Positions 1 to 11,700 of a stretch of DNA of 64,000 nt are shown piece by piece. The position numbers and the translations under genes were made by a program. Below the pieces are notes generated by a model. It searched no databases. It was not told the origin of the DNA and worked only from the letters and a program-made list of their open reading frames with translations. The stretch's first letter is position 1, and every line of letters begins with the position of its first letter. Origin of the DNA: Glandiceps talaboti (taxonomy: Eukaryota > Hemichordata > Enteropneusta > Spengelidae); assembly GCF_964340395.1 (NCBI RefSeq), contig NC_135562.1, positions 22,741,173 through 22,805,172 of the forward strand. Direction: 5' to 3'.

Positions 1-1506
1 CTATTATCTGGATAATGTTCATATAGAATTCTTTGTATTATCTGGATAATATTCATATAGAATTCTTTCTATTATCTGGATAATGTTCATATAGAATTCT
101 TTCTATTATCTGGATAATGTTCTTATAGAATTATTTCTATTATCTGGATAATGTTCTTATAGAATTCTTTCTATTATCTGGATAATGTTCATATAGAATT
201 CTTTGTATTATCTGGATAATGTACATATAGAATTCTTTGTATTATCTGGATAATGTTCATATAGAATTCTTTCTATTATCTGAATAATGTTCATATAGAA
301 TTCTTTCTATTATCTGGATAATGTTCATATAGAATTCTTTGTATTATCTGGATAATGTTCATATAGAATTCTTTTTATTATCTGGATAATGTTCATATAG
401 AATTCTTTCTATTATCTGGATAATGTTCATATAGAATTCTTTCTATTATCTGGATAATGTTCATATAGAATTCTTTCTATTATCTTGATAATGTACATAT
501 AGAATTCTTTCTATTATCTTGATAATGTACATATAGAATTATTTCTATTATCTGGATAATGTTCATATAGAATTCTTTCTATTATCTTGATAATGTACAT
601 ATAGAATTCTTTCTATTATCTGGATAATGTACATATAGAATTCTTTCTATTATCTGGATAATGTTCATATAGAATTCTTTCTATTATCTGGATAATGTTC
701 ATATAGAATTCTTTCTATTATCTGGATAATGTTCATATAGAATTATTTCTATTATCTGGATAATGTTCATATAGAATTCTTTTTATTATCTGGATAATGT
801 TCATATAGAATTCTTTCTATTATCTGGATAATGTTCATATAGAATTCTTTCTATTATCTGGATAATGTTAATATAGAATTATTTCTATTATCTGGATAAT
901 GTTCATATAGAATTCTTTCTATTATCTGGATAATGTTCATATAGAATTCTTTCTATTATCTGGATAATGTTCATATAGAATTCTTTGTATTATCTGGATA
1001 ATGTACATATAGAATTCTTTCTATTATCTGGATAATGTTCATATAGAATTCTTTGTATTATCTGGATAATGTACATATAGAATTCTTTCTATTATCTGGA
1101 TAATGTTCATATAGAATTCTTTGTATTATCTGGATAATGTACATATAGAATTCTTTCTACTATCTGGATAATGTTCATATAGAATTCTTTGTATTATCTG
1201 GATAATGTTAATATAGAATTATTTCTATTATCTGGATAATGTTCATATAGAATTCTTTCTATTATCTGGATAATGTACATATAGAATTCTTTCTATTATC
1301 TGGATAATGTTCATATAGAATTCTTTGTATTATCTGGATAATGTTAATATAGAATTATTTCTATTATCTGGATAATGTTCATATAGAATTCTTTCTATTA
1401 TCTGGATAATGTACATATAGAATTCTTTCTATTATCTGGATAATGTTCATATAGAATTCTTTGTATTATCTGGATAATGTTAATATAGAATTATTTCTAT
1501 TATCTG
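1..1506. repeat. 34-bp minisatellite, about 44 copies
   Basis: Tandem array with a strict 34-bp period. The unit contains TATTATCTGGATAATGTTCA followed by TATAGAATTCTTTC, so most units carry an EcoRI site (GAATTC). Variation is confined to a few positions: TTC/TAC/TTA before ATATAG, CTGG/CTTG, and C/G/T at the unit end. Several neighbouring units share the same variant combination, which points to block-wise turnover. The array is cut by the left edge of the window, so its true length is unknown. No coding potential is seen. Confidence 0.97.
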
Positions 1507-3584
1507 TGTTTATCTAGCAATGCATTGCTTGTCAAGACGAATGGACATGATGAATATCAATCATACATGTACACTTTTGAATTTTACGTGATGGTGTCTA
1601 GTTTTTCCTTGCATAGACACAACAATGTTTACCCAAATATGATACAATATACAATGTTGTCAGTTTCATAGCATTTGATGTAATAATATAAGCTTATATG
1701 CTAATTACTACACTTTGTCTTGAAACATACAATGTACTACACTCAGTCATATTCGTGGGTGAATTATATACACAGTATATACTAAGGTTGTCTATTCTAG
1801 CATAGACGTTGGTGGAGGGTCTATGAGTCTAGAAACATGTAGAACGAAGAAGACTGATCGAATAAACAACATGTAGACAAAACAAAGAGCCTCTATCACG
1901 GTGCCTCTGTCACGATGCCTCTATCACCGTGCCTCTATCACGGGCCGCGATCACAGTCACTGTGATTGCCTCTGTCACAGTGCTAACTCATCTCAGTGCC
2001 TCTATCACACTGTGACAGTGCCTACGTGGTGGATAAAACAATCAATGTAATAGCAATGTATCTCGATAATATAGGCTAGGCTTCGATCTGTACTTCGTTA
2101 TAGTAATTAGTCAGGATTCCAATGAGGTCGCTAACTAAAATCGTAACGATACCGTAGGAACTAGACAAAATAGTAACTTATTCTTTACCGTATTTACATG
2201 TAATCATATGGTGATAGAAAATAGAATAGCCACTCCACTTTGTTGCAAAGGTTTCTATGTCAAATGCCTGACATAGCTATGTATATTGACAACTTTAACC
2301 TTTAACCCTTAACCTTTCTCATTACGCCAATTCAATTATTTACAGCATCAGACATTCATGTTACCTTCGATCTGTGACAGAAACATAAATCACGTTGTCT
2401 CCGGAAATTACACATGGTTATTCATTTTATAAATTGTTAAATTTTATACAACTTTACTCGAGTGCAATTAGTGTACTCCAGATCGATAATTAACTCATAC
2501 AAACACAACAACTATCACATATTGAGACGTTTTGTTTGATTGAGTGCTCTGTGTTTCACCGCTTCACATCGCACTATGTCAGCATAATGCATTTATTAAT
2601 AAGTATGTAAAGTATGCCTCATTGTAGACATTTCTACTGTAGTCTGTAGATGACTACTATCTCAGTAAAATTAGTTTTATTTCTGCACACAGCATTGGAG
2701 CTACTTTAATTCGAATTACACAAACCAAGAAATGTCATGCTGTTAACTTTATCTAATTCAACAAATGACACGCCGTAAAGTATGCAATTGACTAATTGCA
2801 TAAGAAAACGTCACGGCTTGGTCTGACCATAGACCCTCGGTCTGACCTTTCAAATAGCTATGAATATAAATGAAAAGAGATCGTATCATCAATGGCACTG
2901 TATTCCGGGGTCGGTCGTAATGTATATGTATTCCAACTCTACCCGCACTGTCCGGAGTGTCAAAATGTATCGACTGTAAAATGACAACTGCAGAGTGCAA
3001 CCAAAATAGTCTACACACAAATGGATTCTACATTTCCTTTGGGCGTTATATAGTGTGAACATGAATTCACAGGAACACGTGATTACATGATGGCTATTTA
3101 TGTTGAAAGGAAGTGTATCTCCTTACATAACGGAAAGTCTGTTCTCTTTAAAAGTCAATGCTAATAATTTTTGTCGTCCCAGTTGTCTAGCCTACAGAGC
3201 AAATATTAGACTGGTTGACAATTAATGCCATACATATCTTTATACTACCAACATCTGTATACATTATTACAATGGCCATCTTAACCTATATCATATGGGT
3301 ATTTTTTAAACATTCCTTCGTTTACCACTAGACGATCTTTCCAACTACAATTATGTGCCCCTGTATATTGACTTTCTGGTTTAAGTCAAAAGAGAGTTGT
3401 TACTGTCCAGTCTGTACAGTTATATATTAAGGCCGATGTGGGCAATCGAGCGTTATATATAGAAATGATTGTCTTAGTATGGAGTTCTTCGTACAGCGGA
3501 AGACATATGAGTGTATCGAGGTCATGTCATATCGACTGCACGTATATATGTATTTATGGGTTGAGTACATACATGTATACTTAC
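1507..3584. other. Intergenic or intronic stretch without recognised gene
   Basis: AT-rich unique sequence. At about 1880-2030 there is a degenerate short-period repeat built on the words GCCTCTATCACGG and GCCTCTGTCAC. No convincing exon was found on either strand. If the minus-strand exon at 3585-3747 is real, this stretch is probably part of its first intron. Confidence 0.5.
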
Positions 3585-3747
3585 TTATAGGGCACGGTCC
3601 ATTACAGGCTTCACACTCGCCATTTTCGTTTAAAAATGTCCCATCAGAACACGAATTAGCACTACTAAGATGGTCTCCAAGTAAATATCCAACAGCCGAA
3701 ATAAAAAGCCATACATTTGCCATCGTCCACGGAGCCATACCGTACAT
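3585..3747 (-). CDS. Possible first coding exon of a secreted or receptor protein
   Basis: On the minus strand an ATG opens a reading frame whose first ~30 residues look like a signal peptide (hydrophobic stretch VWLFISAVGYLLG). A cysteine-rich segment follows, with C-x10-C-x2-C-x3-C spacing ending in NGPCP. The frame runs into a consensus GTAAGT donor just after that motif. Short Cys clusters ending in GPCP occur in furin-like or growth-factor-receptor cysteine-rich modules, for example the segment before the second L domain of insulin-receptor family proteins, but the match is too short to name a family. No downstream exon was identified. A chance ORF with a donor-like end cannot be excluded. 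Confidence 0.4.
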
Positions 3748-3789
3748 GGCTATAGTTGTTTATTTCACGCCTCAGCTTTCTGTTATTTA

Positions 3790-6627
3790 ATCACTGGATG
3801 GAAAGTATCTTCAAACCTAGGGAGTCTTACGAATGGAAAGGAGACGTACGTCATCGTTCATATACAGGGGCTTGGGAATTGGCCATATTCGTTAACAAAT
3901 AGTTATTTTTTTAGCACAACTGAACTAGGTTCAGTAGTGCTATATGCGCGATTAGGGTGGCCCATAGGAGACAGAGGAAAACTAAATTTGTGAAATAAAT
4001 AATTGATTTTTGAGAGCAAAATATTTGATACAAGAATAAAACTTTACTTTCATATGACAAGACATTATTTTTTTTGGTCAAAATAAAAATATCAAAGCAA
4101 AAAACTACTATTTCTGTGACAAAAACTTTCTTTTTACAGAGCAGAAAATTAATTTGCAAAACGAAAATTTTCATTCTTGTGGCCCAAACTTTATTTTCGA
4201 GTGATAACATTTAAGTTGCAGTATAAAAGGTTTAATTTTTGGTGCAACGTTTGAAACATTAGAGCCAATTTTTCTAAAGTTTTGTAACAAGACTTAAAAC
4301 ATCACATTGCAAACTATTAATCCTCAGAGCAGTACACCAAGTTTTCGTGAAAAAACTCTAAATTTGTGTAAAAAGTATTAAATCACAAGCCGAAATATGA
4401 ATTTAAGTCGATTAAAATCTTATCTCTGATTGCAGAAACATTCTTTTCTTATCGACGAGATTTACTTAACACAGGATGCAACATTAATGTCTGGGGACGA
4501 AACATTAATATGCGAGGACTATGGCGCATTATTGGGGCCATTATTATGTACAACTTATTTGATTCGTCTCAACAACTTATTTGGCAACTCGACATCTTAT
4601 TAATTGATTCGTCTCAATAACTTATTTGGCACCTCGACATCTTATTTGACTCGTCTCAACAATTTATTTGGCTCCTCGATAACTTATTTGCCTCAACAAC
4701 TTCTTTGGCTCTTCGATAACTTATTTGACTCGCCTCGACAACTTATTTGAGTCGTCATCTGCATATTCGCCATGTGTACATCTCATTCAAGTACTCTATC
4801 GCACGTTCTGCTGGTAGACCTAATTTGAACACCCCAAGTCACTGGAGATGTTTACCATGCCAAATAAGATATCGAGCATCATCGAGTCAAATGTGACAAG
4901 CATTATTCTTAGAATACTTTTGTATGTTAATGGTGAAATCAAATTTAGAACACTAAGATTGAAGGTAGTGATGTTGATTTGTAAGATAAAATGTTGAATC
5001 GTAGAACCGTGAAATCAAAATGTTGAACTGAGAAATAGAATGTTGAACTATGAAATACAATGTTGAACTGAGAAATAGAATGTCGAATAGTGGAACCCTG
5101 AAATCAAATGTGTAACTGTGAAATTGGGTTTAGAAGAATGAGTAGTCGAATAAAACAGGAAGCAGAGTAATCGAATGTCGAACTGTACAATAGAATACAG
5201 AATTAAACATGGAAAATAGAATACAGAATTAAAAAATGGAAAGTTGAGTTGTAAAATTTCATTCAGAAATGAAAGTTCAGTTGTTTCATTGCATTCAGTT
5301 TTGGAATGACGAATTGTAAAATGGAATATAGAACAGAAAAATAGATATTTGAGTTGTAAAATTGAAATAAGAATAGCTATTGCAAGACATGTGGGAATTG
5401 AATACTAGAACCCAGTATTAAATAGCACTATTGCAAGAAATGTGGGAAGTGAATACTAGCACCCTGTAATAGCACTATTGCAAGACATGTGGGAATTGAA
5501 TACTAGCACCCAGTATTAGCATGGAACTATAACAAAACCCAAGATGGTTACAAAGGCCAAAGAAAATGATTATCAAAATCTTGCGAAATTAAAATGCTAA
5601 TTACTTTTCTAAGTATGAATGAATGAATGAGTGAGTGACTGTTGTTCTTATAACCCCCTCCCCAACCTACACATTTCAAATACTACCCTTATTTTCATCA
5701 TCATCGCCATCAACTACCTCACGCCTCGGTCCTTTTTTGCCATCACTACGCATGACCACATATTACATATACACAAACAGTTCATCTTTTTTCTCTTTCT
5801 TCTCATTTTGGGTTGTCCTCAGGTTAGGTTAATAGGTCAGTGGGTCGGTAGTTTGGATTATTTTCACTTGCCTGGCTATGGACTTTCTCTCGTACCTAAC
5901 ATCCACAGACACAAATTTCGCACTTCCACCACTGTCTCCATTTTCACCGCATCTCTGTTTGCATTCGTCATCTTTGCTGCATCTTCATCTACATTCGCCA
6001 TACTTCCTGCATCTCCACCTGCATTCGTCATCTTCACCCTGTGTCATATTCAAGTTATTTTTACACCAACACCAACACAAACTATAAGTTTTCATGTTTG
6101 AGAGTGACAATGGCACCATACCCTCATAACTCCTCACTATTGGCAGTCAAGCATTGTGAGTGTGTGTATTAAACTTGCCCCCCCCCCAAAAAAAAAAATA
6201 ATAATAATAATTAATAAAAGTAATAAATAAAAATAAAGGAAAAACTATGTCCTCTTGTATATAAAAGGGATTCAACACACATTCATACATCCCATAATGA
6301 TCACATCTTTTATAAGAAACATATAGAATACATGTGTGCAGTCTAGTGTTTGAATATGCTTTGCACTCCATGCACAATATAAACAGAAGTCTACATAATA
6401 ATCATCTCTATGCTGATTAATTGTAATGTTTTTGTATTGCATGATAATATTGGGGATAAATCAATTATCCCTAATCTTAACTGATTTTGAGATTCTCGTC
6501 CTAGAAATTATATAGTAAAACAAACTGAGATTCACTGTGCCAAGTGTTTTCGTGTGAAACAGAAATAAACATGCCATAGATGAATAGAAACAATATTTTA
6601 CCATAGCTTATTTTAATAAATGCATAA
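3790..6627. other. AT-rich noncoding stretch with degenerate short repeats
   Basis: No gene recognised. Near 3913 is a fragment of the dispersed repeat that begins TTAGCACAACTGAAC and continues GGTTCAGTAGTGCTATA. From 4540 to 4770 the words CAACTTATTTG and ACTCGTCTCAACAA recur. From 4985 to 5350 the words TGTTGAACTG and AATAGAAT recur. At 5395-5520 a unit around GCACTATTGCAAGACATGTG occurs about three times. Near 5930-6050 the words GCATCTCCACCTGCATTCG recur. Open frames here (for example 5631-6101) follow the pyrimidine-rich bias and match nothing I recognise. Confidence 0.6.
6172..6215. repeat. Poly-C/poly-A and AAT microsatellite
   Basis: Homopolymer C run followed by an A run and (AAT)n. 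Low-complexity sequence only. Confidence 0.85.
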
Positions 6628-6786
6628 AATATCTAATTAAGCAATAACCGCCCGCCGAAGGAGGGTATACACGAGATTTTGGTACAATTCGCGACATATA
6701 GCACGAGCCGGATTATATGGAGCAAATTGTACCATATTCGAGTGTATACCCGCCTTCGGCGGGCAGTTATTGCTTAATTAGATATT
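6628..6786. mobile_element. Foldback MITE, about 159 bp
   Basis: Near-perfect inverted repeat. The left arm starts AATATCTAATTAAGCAATAA and continues through CCGCCCGCCGAAGG and GGGTATACAC; the right arm is its complement and ends TTGCTTAATTAGATATT. Internal GGTACAATT and AATTGTACC also pair, so the whole element could fold into one hairpin. There is no ORF. The size and structure suit a nonautonomous DNA transposon; the superfamily is not assignable because no clear target-site duplication was identified. Confidence 0.85.
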
Positions 6787-7578
6787 AACCCTGACGCACT
6801 TGACTGATGGTTAAAAGTTAAATTGGTGTTGCTTGATTCAACGAGAGCAGGACGATTTTGTAGAAATCCTTAAAAAAGGAGTATAGTAACCATGCCTCCA
6901 CCTATGGACACATTCTCATATGTATAACTGTGTGTACATGTAAGTTAAGACAATGGGACACAAGTGAAAATAGAAAGTTAAAAGGAGATAATGAGGGGTT
7001 ATTTAGAACAACAACTACAACTGTGATTAACTAGAAATATTTATTTATAAGATGAACGCCTGTATTGAAAATGTTACATGCTGAATGCAGGTACTTACTT
7101 GTAACCTGTACATGTCATATCATATAGTACAATAAATCCAATCAAATTAATTTTGGGGTCTGCACCCTTATGATTCTATTCTGTTAAGGTACTACATGTA
7201 CATTGTACTTATGGATAAAATCAGCCTCTAATTCAAATGTACAATGTCTAATTATTTGATAGGTTAACAATTTGTACATGTATTATTGACTGTAAAGTCC
7301 ACTTACAGCTATTGTACACTTTCACAATGGATCAACATCACTAATTTTTGGTTACTACAATACTAATTGACAGAATAACACGTCTTTACATTAAAAATAG
7401 GATATGCTATATTAATTAACTTGTATGCTTCTTGAAACAGATAATTTAATAATTCCTTTGGAGATTCCATATATTTTTGTATTTCAATGTTCAGTTTATG
7501 AAGTGGAAGTATATTTCTTCTGACATAGTGATACTTGTTTCTCTTATAACTAACTTTGACATGAAGGCTATCTCCCAT
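6787..7578. other. Noncoding stretch downstream of NAA38
   Basis: Unique AT-rich sequence. A 71-codon minus-strand frame at 7363-7578 begins MGDSLHVKV and is rich in K, Y and N. I recognise no family, and it directly abuts the 74-bp minisatellite. It could equally be noncoding, for instance part of a 3' region of the minus-strand NAA38 gene. Confidence 0.4.
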
Positions 7579-8096
7579 AGTCTGTAAGATAGACCATCAT
7601 GCCACGCTATCAGCTAGCACTCATAGTCTGTACTATTCTATGGGACTGTACTAGTCTGTAAGACAGACCATCATGTCACGCTATCAGCCAGCACTCAACG
7701 TCTGTACTATTCTATAGGACTGTACTAGTCTGTAAGATAGACAATCATGCCACGCTATCAGCCAGCACTCAACGTCTGTACTATTCTATAGGACTGTACT
7801 AGTCTGTAAGATAGACCATCATGCCACGCTATCAGCCAGCACTCATTGTCTGTACTATTCTATGGGACTGTACTAGTCTGTAAGATAGACCATCATGCCA
7901 CGCTATCAGCCAGCACTCATTGTCTGTACTATTCTATAGGACTGTACTAGTCTGTAAGATAGACCATCATGCCACGCTATCAGCTAGCACTCAACATCTG
8001 TACTATTCTATGGGACTGTACTAGTCTGTAAGATAGACCATCATGTCACGCTATCAGCCAGCATTCATAGTCTATACTATTCTATGGGACTGTGCC
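7579..8096. repeat. 74-bp minisatellite, 7 copies
   Basis: Tandem array with starts at 7579, 7653, 7727 and so on. Each unit begins AGTCTGTAAGATAGACCATC, continues ATGCCACGCTATCAGC and ends with TATTCTATGGGACTGTACT. Copies differ at only a few bases (CATAG/CAACG/CATTG before TCTGTACT; AGCT/AGCC). It lies 3' of NAA38. Confidence 0.95.
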
Positions 8097-8631
8097 TGCT
8101 AGATCAAAGGATTTAAGCCACTCCTTGAACTTGTGATTACAAAAAATGTAAAAGTTCAAACAGAGGTCATTAGGTGGATTAAAAATTAAAAAGACAGGAT
8201 AGTTTCTCCTTCTGATCTTAAGAATGATTGTGTCTTATGGTGATACTTGTTAATTGTTTGTACTTGTATTGATAAAATACAAGACTTTGGCTCCAAACTT
8301 ACAGTTTACTGTTGCTGTAAGATTAGGTGGCTGGTCTCATAAATCAGCACTGAAAGGCTGACATCATGGTCAGTTTGATACCTTGTAGAGCATTTAACAA
8401 TATTGATTGGCTGCAACCCAGTCTGGTTGCTTGTGGGGAATATTGGGTACATTAGTACAGTCATGGTTAAGAAGCCTGATAGGACTAAACAACATGACCT
8501 ATCTTATAGTCAACATCTCCCATAAGTCACTTTGATCTGAATGCCATCTCCCATAACATGAATACATCTACTATGCATTCTGTACTTCCTGTACATTGAA
8601 AATCATGCTTGTTGTATCAGAGACAGATTGT
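8097..8631. other. Probable 3' flank or 3' UTR of NAA38
   Basis: Lies directly downstream of the NAA38 stop codon on the minus strand. No second ORF and no clear AATAAA on the minus strand was picked out, so the transcript end is not located. Nothing else is recognised. Confidence 0.45.
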
Positions 8632-8741
8632 TCACATCTCAGCCTGTCTTGGGCTATATAAATCCACCTCAATAGATACAATATGTGGTCCTGGCACCAT
8701 GGCAAGTCCGAGTACCCTTGGATCTTCTTTACATTCACTTT
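8632..8741 (-). CDS. NAA38: NAA38 coding exon 3 (C-terminus)
   Basis: Acceptor CTTTTCTTGTAG precedes the exon on the minus strand. The first two bases complete the codon split after exon 2. It encodes [18 protein letters not shown], then [18 protein letters not shown] and a TGA stop. The GLAMVPG..IVSIEV block is the Sm2-like half of the LSm fold and the family signature. Confidence 0.93.
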
Positions 8742-11700
8742 CTACAAGAAAAGTAGATTGCATTTGATTAAATAAAACTAAAAGTTGGTAGGTGATATCT
8801 TTCTCAAGGCTAACCACAAGGATCAGCCAGCATGTAATTGATTGATCGGTCATTTTATTGATTATTTGATTGATTGATTGATTGATTGACTGATTGACTG
8901 ATTGCATGATTAAGTTTTGTGGTGAATAGAACTTATTTTTTGTGTGATATATGTATTTATCAACTGACTGATTTTTATGGTGATGGAAATTTTTTTTTCC
9001 TTCTTTCCCTGGCTTGGTTTCTCTCTTTCAGCCGTATATAATTCTCTCTTCATTGACTAAATAAAGACATCTTGTCCATTCTTTTCTTCTTATCTAAATC
9101 AAAACACCCCTAATTACCAAGGTATCAGTTAAAGGAGGTTTATCTCTTAACTTCTGGGAGATTATCAAACCAAGCCATGTACAAACTACATGTAGTATCT
9201 CTTTCATAACTTTTACTATCGTACATGTACAAACCTGGTGGAATGACATACTCATACTATTGTACTAACCTGGTGGATTGACATACTCATACTATCGTAC
9301 AAACCTGGTGGAATGACATACTCATACTATTGTACTAACCTGGTGGAATGACATACTCATACTATTGTACTAACCTGGTGGATTGACATACTCATACTAT
9401 CGTACAAACCTGGTGGAATGACATATTCTTACTATCGTACTAACCTGGTGGATTGACATACCAGGGCTCGAAATTCGTTTTTTTTCTTGGTAGCCCAGTT
9501 GGGCTACCATCATTTAAATTTGGTAGCCCAAGAGCAGTGACTGGTAGCCCATATGCATACATTCCTAAATTAATGGTGTCTGTGTATATATGTAACTATA
9601 TGATGTATTGAATTTGATGATTGATTGAATAACTTGAGAGGTCACGTTAACGCTTTATGTGTGTGTATTTCACGCCATCTTTGACATTGGGGATGCAATT
9701 TTTTGCATGTATGTGTCCTCTGGGGACGTGTCATAAAGAGGGGACATATGAGGCTTACTGTTAGCAAACAATGTACGGTTATTATTGCAATGAATAGTAA
9801 GATATCTAGTCGGAGTTCTTACTTGTAACTATTAGCTAAATCTCTTGGTGCAGTGAGACCTGTAAAATCTGAATATGATTCAACGTATGGAAAACGTATA
9901 AACAGTTTCATAAGCCCCATGGCCATTTCCTGATGTGGAGACTACGTCTTGGGTAGTTTAGAAACTATGTGCTGTTATCATTATCTATCCACGTGATTGG
10001 TTACTTATTAACAGACGGGTTAGACAGGTTTTGTATCAATACATGACGGCCATTACGGCAAAGCCCCTTCCATTCATGGGCGAAGAGATAATCAAACAGA
10101 GTCTAAGACCACATCGGCAGACAGTCCATGCTGAAAACTTCACTCAGATAAATTCAAACCATCACGTCACCATTTCATTCTCACTAAAACTTCAACTACT
10201 AGATCAAATGCATTACTTGAATTTTACCATTCACCACTGCATGCTCTCTGTAGTTGCGTAAGCGTGGTTTACACACGGAATGTTTTAGGCATCGTTCAAG
10301 AATAAACGAATCTGTAGGACAGGTGTATACCAAGATAACAGTTCTCATCAGCAGCATAAGATTTTATCAAACACCATTACAACTGTGTCTCTGTCAAGTT
10401 GAAAGTTAAAGCTGTCATTCATGTGATGGAATTTAGTTACTGCAGTGCTGTACCGAGAGTGTACTGTACTCCGACTCTGAGAAGAGCCGAAATGGCCTGG
10501 GCCAGAGATCATATTTCCAGAGAGTGATTACCATGGAAAATTGAAAGTACAGAAAGATAACATTAAATTGCTATACAGAATATTGTTGCATATAAATGTT
10601 TTGTTGTGATATTTTAGAAGTACAAGCTGTGTATACGTTATACGGAAGAATGACGTGTCCAGTGTACAAGTATTTCGTGTACATTTGATATACATGTAGT
10701 GTGGATGCAAATTTGGAAAAGACGCACTGATTTTAACGCTAATTTTGGCGAGAACACGTCCCACAGGACTGCGACCTCGGAGGCCCCCGGCTAGGGAAGG
10801 CGTCGGAGTCAGGCTGTCACAGTTTCATTCAAAACATAGTAGCCCAACTGGGCTACCACTCACATAATTTGGTAGCCCAGAGACAAACATTGGTAGTCTG
10901 TGGACGTGGGACTACCGCGAATTTCGAGCCCTGCATACTCATACTATCGTACAAACCTGGTGGAATGACATACTCATACTATCGTACAAACCTGGTGGAT
11001 TGACATATTCTTACTATCGTACAAACCTGGTGAATTGACATATTCTTACTATCGTACTAACCTGGTGAATTGACATATTCATACTATCGTACAAACCTGG
11101 TGGATTGACATACTCATACTATCGTACAAACCTGGTGGAATGACATACTCATACTATCGTACAAACCTGGTGGATTGACATATTCTTACTATCATACAAA
11201 CCTGGTGGATTGACATACTCATACTATTGTACAAACCTGGTGGAATGACATACTCATACTATCGTACAAACCTGGTGGAATGACATATTCTTACTATCGT
11301 ACAAACCTGGTGAATTGACATATTCTTACTATCGTACTAACCTGGTGAATTGACATATTCATACTATCGTACAAACCTGGTGGATTGACATACTCATACT
11401 ATCGTACAAACCTGGTGGAATGACATACTCATACTATCATACAAACCTGGTGGATTGACATACTCATACTATCGTACTAACCTGGTGGATTGACATATTC
11501 ATACTATCGTACAAACCTGGTGGATTGACATACTCACACTATTGTACTAACCTGGTGAATTGACATACTCATACTATCGTACAAACCTGGTGGAATGACA
11601 TACTCATACTATCGTACAAACCTGGTGGATTTACATACTCATACTATTGTACTAACCTGGTGGATTGACATACTCATACTATCGTACAAACCTGGTGGAT

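Noticed and set aside
1870-2030. tRNA-like or structured RNA in the GCCTCTATCAC repeat
   Set aside because: Only a degenerate short-period repeat; no cloverleaf or box elements could be drawn.
5631-6101. 156-codon plus-strand frame
   Set aside because: Follows a pyrimidine-rich biased tract with repeated GCATCTCCACC words; no domain, no splice signals, overlapping open frames of similar length.
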